Assembly: GCF_000934765.1 (NCBI RefSeq)
Contig: NZ_JYNN01000020.1
Location: 1-54,721 of the forward strand
Length of the DNA stretch: 54,721 bases
DNA from: Thiomicrospira microaerophila
GTDB taxonomy: Bacteria > Pseudomonadota > Gammaproteobacteria > Thiomicrospirales > Thiomicrospiraceae
Reading direction: 5' to 3'
This document shows positions 47,646 through 54,355 of this stretch, piece by piece. Numbering within the stretch: position 1 is the stretch's first letter; every line of letters begins with the position of its first letter. A program made the position numbers and the translations under genes. The notes under the pieces were generated by a model. It did not search any database, was not told the DNA's origin, and saw only the letters and a list, made by a program, of their open reading frames with translations.

Positions 47646-47685
47646 ATCCTGTTTAAAATCCAATAATATGGATTTTAAACAGGAT
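47646..47685. promoter_or_regulatory. HipB-type operator palindrome
   Basis: ATCCTGTTTAAAATCC (47646-47661) and GGATTTTAAACAGGAT (47670-47685) are perfect 16-base inverted repeats around AATAATAT. The inner part reads ATCC-N8-GGAT, which fits the E. coli HipB operator consensus TATCC-N8-GGATA. It ends 43 bases before the hipB-like ATG, so it is a likely autoregulatory site. Confidence 0.85.
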
Positions 47686-47728
47686 AAGATGTAAAATTAT
47701 TTTAAATTCCACTGAACTAGAGTTTTAA

Positions 47729-47989
47729 ATGAAAGGCAAGCAAATCGTTATTGCAGACAAACCGAATCATATCCAAGCAGGCCTGGTAGAACTGGGACAG
47801 ATGGTGCGGCATTGTCGAACAAAAAATCGTTTAAAAATAAAAGATGCGGCGGATCTACTCGGGATGTCGGTCACGACCTTAATTCGGATTGAGAAAGGTG
47901 ATCAAGGTGTAAGTAGTGGCAATCTATTTAAAGCGCTACAAGGTTTTGGCATTCGTTTAGATATTCAACAAAGCGAGTCAACATTATGA
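47729..47989 (+). CDS. hipB: HipB-like antitoxin (Xre/Cro HTH)
   Basis: The 86-residue protein has a Cro/C1 helix-turn-helix at about 30-80: LGQMVRHCRTKNRLKIKDAADLLGMSVTTLIRIEKGDQGVSSGNLFKALQGFGIRLDI. It ends LDIQQSESTL. HipB binds operator palindromes and neutralises HipA. The stop overlaps the HipA start (ATGA), so translation is coupled. An operator of the HipB type lies upstream. Confidence 0.92.
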   Translation: MKGKQIVIADKPNHIQAGLVELGQMVRHCRTKNRLKIKDAADLLGMSVTTLIRIEKGDQGVSSGNLFKALQGFGIRLDIQQSESTL

Positions 47990-49338
47990 ACCCATCATCA
48001 GAACCCAAATATAAGCCGCAACTCCAGCTTTATTACCAACAGATCCATGTCGGCACACTCACCGCTGAACAAAACAGCGTAGGTTTTACTTTCAACTATA
48101 CCGAACACTGGACTAAAACGGGGTTTGCACTTTCACCGGCACTTCCCTTTGACCAATCACTTAAAGAGCGAAGCGTCACAGCTTTCTTTCAAAACCTACT
48201 ACCCGAAGGGCAAAACCTGGATAACATCGCGCTCGCACTCCGAGTCTCAAAAAACAATCGCTTTCAATTATTACATGCAATAGGTGAAGATGCCGCTGGC
48301 GCGTTTGTTTTAACGACTCAACTTGATAACACCTCCAAAACAAAAGATCGCCCTTTGACGCATACCGAACTCTCAGCTCGGCTCGCACTGCGCGAAAGAC
48401 GAGACTTTGCGATATGGGATCAAAAAGTGCGAGTGTCCGTCGCTGGTTTTCAAGACAAAATTGGCATTAAGGTTAAAGATCAACAGTGGTTTCTACCGGA
48501 AGGACAAAACAACCATACGAGCCATATTCTTAAACCACCGCCCGTTAATGCCCAGTTTGAATCGATGGTGGTGAATGAAGCTTTTTGTATGCAACTGTCA
48601 GAACGCATTGGTTTGCCCACAGCGGGGTGTCAACTGGTTGAAGTACCTGAACCTGTGTTATTAATTGAACGTTTTGACCGCACGTTCCAAACCCACGGCC
48701 ATTACACTAAACGCCATGTAATTGATGGCTGCCAGCTACTCGACTTGCCGCCCCACTATAAAATGGAACGGCCTTATGGCAGCTCGCCCGATGTAGCGAT
48801 GATTCGTGAAGGGGCATCCATTGTTAAACTGGCCCAGGCCATTCGCCAATATTCCGCCGCACCGATACTGGATATTAAAACGTTCATGGAATGGATCGCA
48901 TTTCAATTGTGTATTGGCAATGTCGATGCACATGCCAAAAACCTCAGTTTTTTTGTGCAAGCGGATGGCCGCATTCGCATCGCCCCGTTTTACGACCAGG
49001 TATGTATTTTGGAGCTTGAAGGTTTGGAAGAGCGCTTAAGTCAGACCGCTCCAGCCGGTATAGACACCCAATTAGCCATGGCGATCGGTGATGAATTTAC
49101 TATTAGCCAAGTGTCGGCCTACGATTTGGCACTGATGGCGCAAGAAGCGGCATTTCCCATCAAAGCCATGAAAACCGTGTTTGATCGCGTCACGCAAGGC
49201 GTAATACAACAACTAGAAAATGTTCAAGTCGTTGATTATTATCAACGACTGACTAACCAAAAACACATCATCCAACATGCAACGCTTAAACTGCAAAAGC
49301 ACTTGGCACAATTAGAACAAGCCTATCAGGACTTATAA
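47986..49338 (+). CDS. hipA: HipA-family serine/threonine kinase toxin
   Basis: The 450-residue protein has the N-terminal subdomain (LQLYYQQIHVGTLTAEQNSVGFTFNYTEHW...LSPALPFDQS..SVTAFFQNLLPEGQNLDNIA). The C-terminal kinase domain has GFQDKIGIKVKDQQWFLPEG..TSHILKPPP (phosphate-binding region), the catalytic loop QLCIGNVDAHAKNLSFF with the Asp, and the metal-binding Asp in APFYDQVCILEL. All catalytic marks are present, so it should be active. HipA of E. coli phosphorylates GltX and causes persistence. This is a complete type II toxin-antitoxin module, next to the end of the cassette array. Confidence 0.94.
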   Translation: MNPSSEPKYKPQLQLYYQQIHVGTLTAEQNSVGFTFNYTEHWTKTGFALSPALPFDQSLKERSVTAFFQNLLPEGQNLDNIALALRVSKNNRFQLLHAIGEDAAGAFVLTTQLDNTSKTKDRPLTHTELSARLALRERRDFAIWDQKVRVSVAGFQDKIGIKVKDQQWFLPEGQNNHTSHILKPPPVNAQFESMVVNEAFCMQLSERIGLPTAGCQLVEVPEPVLLIERFDRTFQTHGHYTKRHVIDGCQLLDLPPHYKMERPYGSSPDVAMIREGASIVKLAQAIRQYSAAPILDIKTFMEWIAFQLCIGNVDAHAKNLSFFVQADGRIRIAPFYDQVCILELEGLEERLSQTAPAGIDTQLAMAIGDEFTISQVSAYDLALMAQEAAFPIKAMKTVFDRVTQGVIQQLENVQVVDYYQRLTNQKHIIQHATLKLQKHLAQLEQAYQDL

Positions 49339-49403
49339 AATCGTTTAACAAAAAGACCACCCATCTAGCAACACTACAGAAATACTTGACCATTACACAC
49401 TAA

Positions 49404-49499
49404 TGCCCTTCCTGAACAAAACCCGATATTGTTGCGGCGGCCAGAGCATTCTGCCGAAACCAACACTTTCAACCGACGCAAACAGGCAAGGTCAATAAC
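49404..49499. repeat. Third, truncated copy of the repeated cassette start (block C)
   Basis: This stretch (GCCCTTCCTGAACAAAACCCG...CAAACAGGCAAGGTCAATAACG) matches 50836-50940 with few changes, and 53656-53735 in part. It follows attC 6 in the cassette reading direction, so it is the beginning of a seventh cassette that has lost its rest. The array appears to end here, about 65 bases from hipA. Confidence 0.75.
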
Positions 49500-49560
49500 G
49501 CTTTGCTCACCGGTAAATTGCGAGCACATAGAGTAATTTGCCGATGAGCAACTTGTCAGT
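49493..49560 (-). other. attC-like recombination site 6 (degenerate)
   Basis: On the minus strand the site ends GTTATTG (49493-49499). Arms GCTTTGCTCACCGGTAAATT and AATTTGCCGATGAGCAACTT are inverted repeats with three mismatches. The other core reads TGACAAG instead of YYAAC, so this site may be poorly active. It follows the stop of the TIR-like gene by two bases, as expected for a cassette. Confidence 0.7.
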
Positions 49561-49562
49561 CT

Positions 49563-50411
49563 CTACATAGCCTCGTTTAAGTCCACTTTCAATCCCGCAA
49601 CTTTAAGCTCTTTAGCTAATTTGAGTCTCCATGCACCAGCAGCGTCAATATCGACATATAACACCCCAAGATAGTCAGAGGGAATTTCAACGCCTCCTTT
49701 TCTTAGAACGCAAACTTTGTCCCGTCCGATTTTTGCAGCCATATACCCGAGTTCAACCAATACGTTCTGCCGTGCTCGTGGCCGGAGGTTATCTTTTGAT
49801 TCGGCGCTAGCACCCACATCGTCCGGGGTGAACAGAACGACTGCATATCCAGCGTCAGTGTGCTTTTCCAGTTTCTCAATTATGGTTTTTCCTTCATTTG
49901 CCTGCTCATGAAGGATTACTGCATTCAATCCTAATTTTTCAATGAATCTTGCTGTAGATTCTTTTACCTGTTCATCATGGCCATGGACAACAAAAACATT
50001 GTTGTTATCGCCACCAGAAATCACATCACCTTTAGTATTTTTCACCGCAGGCTCTTTGAAAAGAAGGTCATGTGTATAGTCCTTTCCTAATGACAATGGT
50101 AATAACCTCCGGTCGGTTGCCATGTCGGCTATACCAGAACTACGCATTTTGTTGTTATGTTGATCTGCATAATAGGATTTTGGCTGTGGAGTGTTGGTTA
50201 TTTTAATTTTTTGGATATCATCGATACTCTTGATGATCATTCCGTCAACAGTAAACGCTCTTCCAGAATGCCAAGGTGTTATGACCTGCTGGCTAAGCTC
50301 GTCAAAAGTTAAATCGTTGAACACCGAAGAACGGTCTCTCTTTTTTCCATCACCAACCAACTCAACATGGCAGTGCCAGTATTTGTCAGGGAAAACGTCA
50401 ACTTCATTCAT
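49563..50411 (-). CDS. TIR-like nucleotide-binding protein (PF10137 type) in a cassette
   Basis: The 282-residue protein has an uncharacterised N-terminal region (1-130, FPDKYWHCHVELVGDGKKRDRSSVFNDLTFDEL...). The TIR-like domain at about 137-280 shows NVFVVHGHDEQVKESTARFIEKLGLNAVILHEQANEGKTIIEKLE, then AVVLFTPDDVGAS and PRARQNVLVELGYMAAKIGRDKVCVL. That is the CAP12/TIR-like pattern; Glu220 in VLVELGY may be the NAD-cleaving Glu. Proteins of this type are effectors in several anti-phage systems, such as CBASS, but no cyclase is nearby. It is a single-gene cassette between attC 5 and attC 6. Alone it could be a stand-alone defence gene or a remnant. Confidence 0.85.
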   Translation of the reverse strand: MNEVDVFPDKYWHCHVELVGDGKKRDRSSVFNDLTFDELSQQVITPWHSGRAFTVDGMIIKSIDDIQKIKITNTPQPKSYYADQHNNKMRSSGIADMATDRRLLPLSLGKDYTHDLLFKEPAVKNTKGDVISGGDNNNVFVVHGHDEQVKESTARFIEKLGLNAVILHEQANEGKTIIEKLEKHTDAGYAVVLFTPDDVGASAESKDNLRPRARQNVLVELGYMAAKIGRDKVCVLRKGGVEIPSDYLGVLYVDIDAAGAWRLKLAKELKVAGLKVDLNEAM

Positions 50412-50439
50412 ATACTCGTTTACCTTTAATGCTGAGAAG

Positions 50440-50526
50440 CCCTAACGCCAATCACAGCGGAGCCATTGAGCGGAGCGAAATGGTTTCCGGCCGCCAGCGG
50501 CGGCGAACTGCTGCGCTTTGTTATTG
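50440..50526 (-). other. attC-like recombination site 5
   Basis: CCCTAAC (50440-50446) and GTTATTG (50520-50526) are the outer cores. Between them are imperfect inverted arms rich in GC (GCCAATCACAGCGGAGCC and GGCGGCGAACTGCTGCGC). It is almost identical to attC 2 at 53260-53346. It closes the cassette that holds block A. Confidence 0.8.
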
Positions 50527-50911
50527 ACAGGTTAACAGAAAAACAAAGGCAAAAAACGATAGCCTGCCACAAACGACACCACAAAAGCCGCAAGCCCCTG
50601 GCCATCGTTCCACCAAACTGCTTCAGAATGGAACCCGCAGAATGCAACCAACCCGGATCTGCAAAATCTCGCAGATGGGGCAGTCTCTGGAAGCTGCCCG
50701 ATACAGCAAAGGAACAGCTTGAACGAGAGCACCGCTTTCTGCACCCAAAAAATTTCAGGCCATTTTAAAAGCCAGCGAGAGCAGCCCCACAACACAAACG
50801 CCAAACTTCCTTCAATACACCAAGCTTGAACGGAACCCTTCCTGAACAGAACCCGATATTGTTGCGGCGGCCAGAGCATTCTGCCGAAACCATCACTTTC
50901 TACCGACGCAA
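50447..50911 (-). repeat. Repeated cassette unit, block A
   Basis: This unit and 53267-53731 (offset 2820) differ at 21 of about 465 aligned bases, so they are 95% identical, including the attC. No protein family is recognised on either strand. The plus strand has a 100-codon frame from TTG 50466 to 50768. The minus strand has frames 50532-50879 and 50426-50647. In cassette terms this is one complete unit without a clear product. Confidence 0.85.
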
Positions 50912-50932
50912 ACAGGCAAGGTCAATAACGCC

Positions 50933-50994
50933 TTGCTCACCGGAAAATTAGGAGCAGAGCGAGTAATTTTTCCGCGTGCAGCATTTTGTTAGGC
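50933..50994 (-). other. attC-like recombination site 4
   Basis: On the minus strand the site reads GCCTAAC (50988-50994, a consensus RYYYAAC core) and ends GTTATTG (50933-50939). Arms GCCTTGCTCACCGGAAAAATT-like and AATTTTTCCGCGTGCAGC pair imperfectly. The stop TAA of the HEPN-like gene lies within the core, a common cassette arrangement. Confidence 0.85.
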
Positions 50995-51690
50995 TTTCGT
51001 AGCCTGGTTTGATCGTTCAATAAGACTTCCCAAGAAGTCCGATATTCCGTTTAAATAACGCTGCATTTCCAATGGAACAGAATCCAAAACTTTTCCTTCA
51101 TATGATTCAAAATAACCGTATGCTGCAAGCTTATCAGAAACTAGAGGATCATGCTTTATTGCATTATTTAAAGCCCTGCACTCATCTGCATTTTGGTAAT
51201 TTTCGCACCCTTCGATATCTATGCCGATATCAGAGAACCTTAACTTTATTTGATCCCACCGGTATGGAACTGAAATACTGGATTCTTCACAGTTATTCAT
51301 CATGCTCACAGCTCGACGGTAGGTTTTAGATACAAACTGCTCACAAATAGCCCATAAACCAACCACCATAATTTGATCGGAAAACGAAGCAATTCTTTTG
51401 TTCTCTATGTCCTTGTCAACAACTGCTTGGCGGAGTCTTATTTTTTTTATATCCTCCATTGTCTGGTCCGATTGATAGTCCATCGCTTCTTTGGGTATTT
51501 GGTCCAACTTCTGATCCCACCGTTCCATCTCTGCATAAACGATGTGGTGAATCCTGCAAAAATCAAACAACCTCCACCGCAACTGAGAAACGATGTCGTC
51601 AAACTCATCTACAAATGGGGGCAAGGGAGTCGGACCATTCTGGTCACGATGATATGGGTACTGCATGTCTGAGTACATAGGTTCTTTCAT
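50989..51690 (-). CDS. Uncharacterised cassette protein, possibly HEPN-like
   Basis: I do not recognise this 233-residue protein with certainty. The body is alpha-helical with many Trp, Arg and Gln (PLPPFVDEFDDIVSQLRWRLFDFCRIHHIVYAEMERWDQKL). The segment ECRALNNAIKHDPLVSDKLAAYGYFESYEG has the 'R..NNAIKH' look of HEPN domains, in which an Arg and His form an RNase site. The spacing here is R-x7-H rather than R-x4-6-H. HEPN proteins serve as toxins and defence effectors. It is a single-gene cassette between attC 3 and attC 4. Confidence 0.6.
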   Translation of the reverse strand: MKEPMYSDMQYPYHRDQNGPTPLPPFVDEFDDIVSQLRWRLFDFCRIHHIVYAEMERWDQKLDQIPKEAMDYQSDQTMEDIKKIRLRQAVVDKDIENKRIASFSDQIMVVGLWAICEQFVSKTYRRAVSMMNNCEESSISVPYRWDQIKLRFSDIGIDIEGCENYQNADECRALNNAIKHDPLVSDKLAAYGYFESYEGKVLDSVPLEMQRYLNGISDFLGSLIERSNQATKA

Positions 51691-51697
51691 AATTCTT

Positions 51698-51769
51698 GCC
51701 TAACGCCCGCATTTGCGGCTGGTTTGGAGCGCAGCGGAAAACCAGTCCGACAACATGCGCTTGTTATAT
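51698..51769 (-). other. attC-like recombination site 3
   Basis: On the minus strand the site begins ATATAAC (51763-51769) and ends GTTAGGC (51698-51704). It has inner arms GCGCATGTTGTCGGACTGGT and ACCAGCCGCAAATGCGGGC around a GC-rich centre. This is the most canonical site of the six. It lies after the stop of the TIR gene and ends the two-gene Thoeris cassette. Confidence 0.9.
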
Positions 51770-51784
51770 GCCTTATCGCGTAAT

Positions 51785-52336
51785 TTATTTTGAGTTCATT
51801 CTTTCTTGTGCTTCTTTTGTATAAGTCACTAATGAACCACCCGGAGAGCCACCATTTACTGAGAATTGATTGATCGCTGTTAAGAGTATTTCTTTCTTAA
51901 ACGCCACATGGATGGCATTTGCCGTTCCGTTATTAATTCTGGCTGTCAAGGAATTGGGCCACCTGTTATATAGCTCTTTAGGTGCATAGATTGTGTCATA
52001 TCCGACATACACGCAAATCAATGGTATCTTGTAAAAATCAACAGCCTTTTCGATTTCGTATGACAACATGCTGCCCGTTTTTCTGGTGTCATCACTTAAT
52101 ATTACAATGCAGTTTTTTGATGCCGCCAACCGTTCTCTGATTCTTGATTCTAATGTACTCCGAAGACTTGTATCTCTTACGGCTGCAGTTTTGTCATGGC
52201 TATTTACAAACTTGAAATCAATGTTTTTTCCTGTGCTCCATGCTTGCATTGTTGCGTAATACTTAAAATCAGATTCAGTAGGGTTCGTTTTACCCAGTCC
52301 GTCAAAAGCGATATAGGTTCCGGTTCTGTTTGCCAT
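51785..52336 (-). CDS. thsB: ThsB-like TIR protein of a type II Thoeris system
   Basis: I choose ATG 52336 (MANRTGTYIAFDG), since GGGGAA lies just before it. The listed TTG start is four codons earlier. The 183 residues form a single TIR domain of the MTH538/ThsB type: TYIAFDGLGKTNPTESDFKYYATMQAW, then RIRERLAASKNCIVILSDDTRKTGSMLSYEIEKAVDFYKIPLICVYVG, with Glu94 and Glu96 near the catalytic position. In type II Thoeris, TIR proteins recognise phage infection and make histidine-ADP-ribose from NAD. That signal is sensed by the Macro-domain partner encoded just upstream (41 bases). It ends 16 bases before attC 3. Confidence 0.88.
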   Translation of the reverse strand: MANRTGTYIAFDGLGKTNPTESDFKYYATMQAWSTGKNIDFKFVNSHDKTAAVRDTSLRSTLESRIRERLAASKNCIVILSDDTRKTGSMLSYEIEKAVDFYKIPLICVYVGYDTIYAPKELYNRWPNSLTARINNGTANAIHVAFKKEILLTAINQFSVNGGSPGGSLVTYTKEAQERMNSK

Positions 52337-52377
52337 GCTATTCCCCAAGTAATATTAATTTATAAATCAGCAGCGAT

Positions 52378-53208
52378 TCAAATTCCATTTTCTATAGCTT
52401 TAATATCCAATAGATTTATTGAATCAATTTTATCTTTGTGAATGACAATGTTTAATTTCGCTGGATATTTGAATTTCATTTCACTCACTCGAAATGTCCA
52501 AAGCATTATCTTGAGCAGTTCCTCATCACTAATATTTTTGTGTTCTTTAATTCGAGTTATGCCAGATCCAAATATTGGAACCGAAACACTTTTCTGAGAG
52601 TAAACTCGATTAACGCTATCCCAAAAATTTATTAAGAACTCGAGATACTCAGGCATGCTAAGAACCGCTTTATTCTGGCTATCAAACTTCGAAAACGCAG
52701 CCAATAGATAGTCTTCTATAAGACAAACGGTTCCTAGTTTGTATTTTTTTGACTTTCCCGTGCGTTTAACATCTCCATCTATTAACTCGCCATCTTCAAA
52801 TGGATAATCTTCGATAATTTGATTCAGCTCAGCCACTGATAAGTTAGAGTGCTCATTGATGTAAATTCCATTCAGTGAGTTCTTGGATATAATCTTATCA
52901 TCCACTTGAGTATCGAAATATTCATTAAATGCAATAGCTTTAATTCCGGGCTGACTGAACAAGTCACCTGTCAATACTGATACTTTGCTTCCATCAATTG
53001 AAAGATTCAGGTGTCTCAAATTGTTGTATCTCCACCACAGATACAAGTACAAACCAACAAAGAAAAGTACAACTGACAAGCCGGCACAATTTTTATACTC
53101 ATCGGAAACATCAATAAAAATGAAAGCTATTGATAAAATGGCCGATATCATCGACATCATTTTTAAGAACTCTTGCCATACTGACCTGTCTGTAATCTTA
53201 ACTTTCAA
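52378..53208 (-). CDS. thsA: ThsA-like TM-Macro effector of a type II Thoeris system
   Basis: The 276-residue protein has two transmembrane helices (about 16-34 and 42-60). A cytosolic Macro domain (about 72-270) carries LSIDGSKVSVLTGDLFSQPGIKAIAFNEYFDTQVDDKIISKNSLNGIYINE, a pattern I recognise from the ThsA Macro domain (DUF6430-like). Further marks are VSVPIFGSGITRIKEHKN and LLKIMLWTFRVSE. In type II Thoeris the domain binds the TIR-made signal and the membrane part then disrupts the cell envelope. It is the first gene of the cassette and lies 41 bases ahead of thsB, with no attC between them. Confidence 0.88.
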   Translation of the reverse strand: MKVKITDRSVWQEFLKMMSMISAILSIAFIFIDVSDEYKNCAGLSVVLFFVGLYLYLWWRYNNLRHLNLSIDGSKVSVLTGDLFSQPGIKAIAFNEYFDTQVDDKIISKNSLNGIYINEHSNLSVAELNQIIEDYPFEDGELIDGDVKRTGKSKKYKLGTVCLIEDYLLAAFSKFDSQNKAVLSMPEYLEFLINFWDSVNRVYSQKSVSVPIFGSGITRIKEHKNISDEELLKIMLWTFRVSEMKFKYPAKLNIVIHKDKIDSINLLDIKAIENGI

Positions 53209-53259
53209 TCTATGCGTCCTTTTCCATAATTAATGATTTTGTAGCCCGATGGCTTGGGC

Positions 53260-53346
53260 ATATAACGCCAAGCACAGCGGAGCCATTGAGCGGAGCGAAA
53301 TGGTTTCCGGCCGCCAGCGGCGGCGAACTGCTGCGCTTTGTTATTG
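53260..53346 (-). other. attC-like recombination site 2
   Basis: CATATAAC (53259-53266) and GTTATTG (53340-53346) are the outer cores of this GC-rich imperfect palindrome. It is nearly identical to attC 5. It closes the cassette that holds block B. The thsA ATG at 53208 lies 52 bases further on in the cassette direction. Confidence 0.8.
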
Positions 53347-53731
53347 ACAGGTTAACAGAAAAACAAAGGCAAAAAACGATAGCCTGCCACAAACGACACC
53401 ACAAAAGCCGCAAGCCCCTAGCCATCGTTCCACTAAACTGTTTCAGAATGGAACCCGCAGAATGCAACCAGCCTGAGCCTGCAAAATCTCGCAGATGGGG
53501 CAGTCTCTGGAAGCTGCCCGATACAGCAAAGGAACAGCTCGAACGAGAGCACCGCTTTCTGCACCCAAAAAATTTCAGGCCATTTTAAAAGCCAGCGAGA
53601 GCAGCCCCATAACACAAACGCCAAACTTCCTTCAATACACCAATCTCGAACGGAACCCTTCCTGAACAAAACCCGATATTGTTTCCGCGACCCGAACATT
53701 CTGCCGAAACCAACACTTTCGACCGACGCAA
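53267..53731 (-). repeat. Repeated cassette unit, block B
   Basis: This is the second copy of block A. The match breaks down around 53664-53680 and ends at 53731, where it enters attC 1. A plus-strand frame of 100 codons (53286-53588) is conserved between both copies, as are the minus-strand frames. Six of the nine differences in this frame are at third positions. Confidence 0.85.
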
Positions 53732-53804
53732 TAACGCCTCAATAACCGGCGCAGTTTGCTGCGTCCGGCGCCTTTAAGGCGCGTAGTTAATTCAATTGTT
53801 ATGT
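53729..53804 (-). other. attC-like recombination site 1
   Basis: On the minus strand the site begins ACATAAC (53798-53804) and ends GTTATTG (53729-53735). The inner arms TTAACTACGCGCC...GGCGCC and ...GGCGTTATTG include GGCGCCTTTAAGGCGC, a strong inverted repeat. It overlaps the stop TAA (53799-53801) of the gene at 53799. Confidence 0.8.
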
Positions 53805-54355
53805 TTTGTCTAGAACTGAGTACATGTTGCTCTTTAGTTTGGTGTAGATGCTTGGTTTTCGGTAGGAACTGGCCCCAACAAAAGCAACTCCAGAACGTGG
53901 ATTTATACCGATAGACTCGAGATAACTAGAGCCAAGTATTTTTGGTGTATAAACCAATTTTGAGCCAATGTCAGGCAAGTTGTCTGGGTGAATAGCGAGC
54001 ATCTGACCGATTAAATCTTTTGGCCCATCATGAACACCAATAGTCGTAGCCAATGTAGCATCAATAATTTCCAATGAATCCAGTGTTATCCAGCAGTGAA
54101 GTTTGTACTTTGACATAATGCCAAATGAAAGAGTTTGACTTATATATTCATCAGTCATATCGAAGTAATTGTTCTTATGGTCTCTAACACTCCCTATTGT
54201 CAGATATGCCTTGCATTTAAAGTACCTTTCCATTGCGGGTAGGACATTGAAATGAATAGAGATGCACTGCTCTGAAATATCAGTGGGCGTTAAGGGCAAA
54301 AATGTTTTTTCAAAAACCTGATTGATACCGGAAGTCAAAAATTTTTCGTCTATAT
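53799..54355 (-). CDS. Uncharacterised cassette gene cut by an IS element (partial)
   Basis: The frame runs into the IS end at 54356, where an apparent TTG start at 54368 belongs to the IS sequence, so the real start is lost. The visible 185 residues (HIDEKFLTSGINQVFEKTFLPLTPTDISEQCISIHFNVLPAMERYFKCKAYLTIGSVRDHKNNYFDMTDEYI...) have no transmembrane segment and no domain I recognise. The stop TAA lies inside attC 1, so it belongs to the first visible cassette. Confidence 0.75.

Noticed and set aside
50466-50768. 100-codon plus-strand frame in block A (and 53286-53588 in block B)
   Set aside because: It starts at TTG within an attC site, runs against the cassette direction and matches no known family. 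The third-position bias rests on nine differences only, so I list it as a finding rather than a gene.
50532-50879. Minus-strand frame in block A with hydrophobic, Trp-rich translation
   Set aside because: No ribosome binding site, no family, and the matching frame in block B (53433-53699) has a different start and end. It looks like a chance frame in a cassette without a product.
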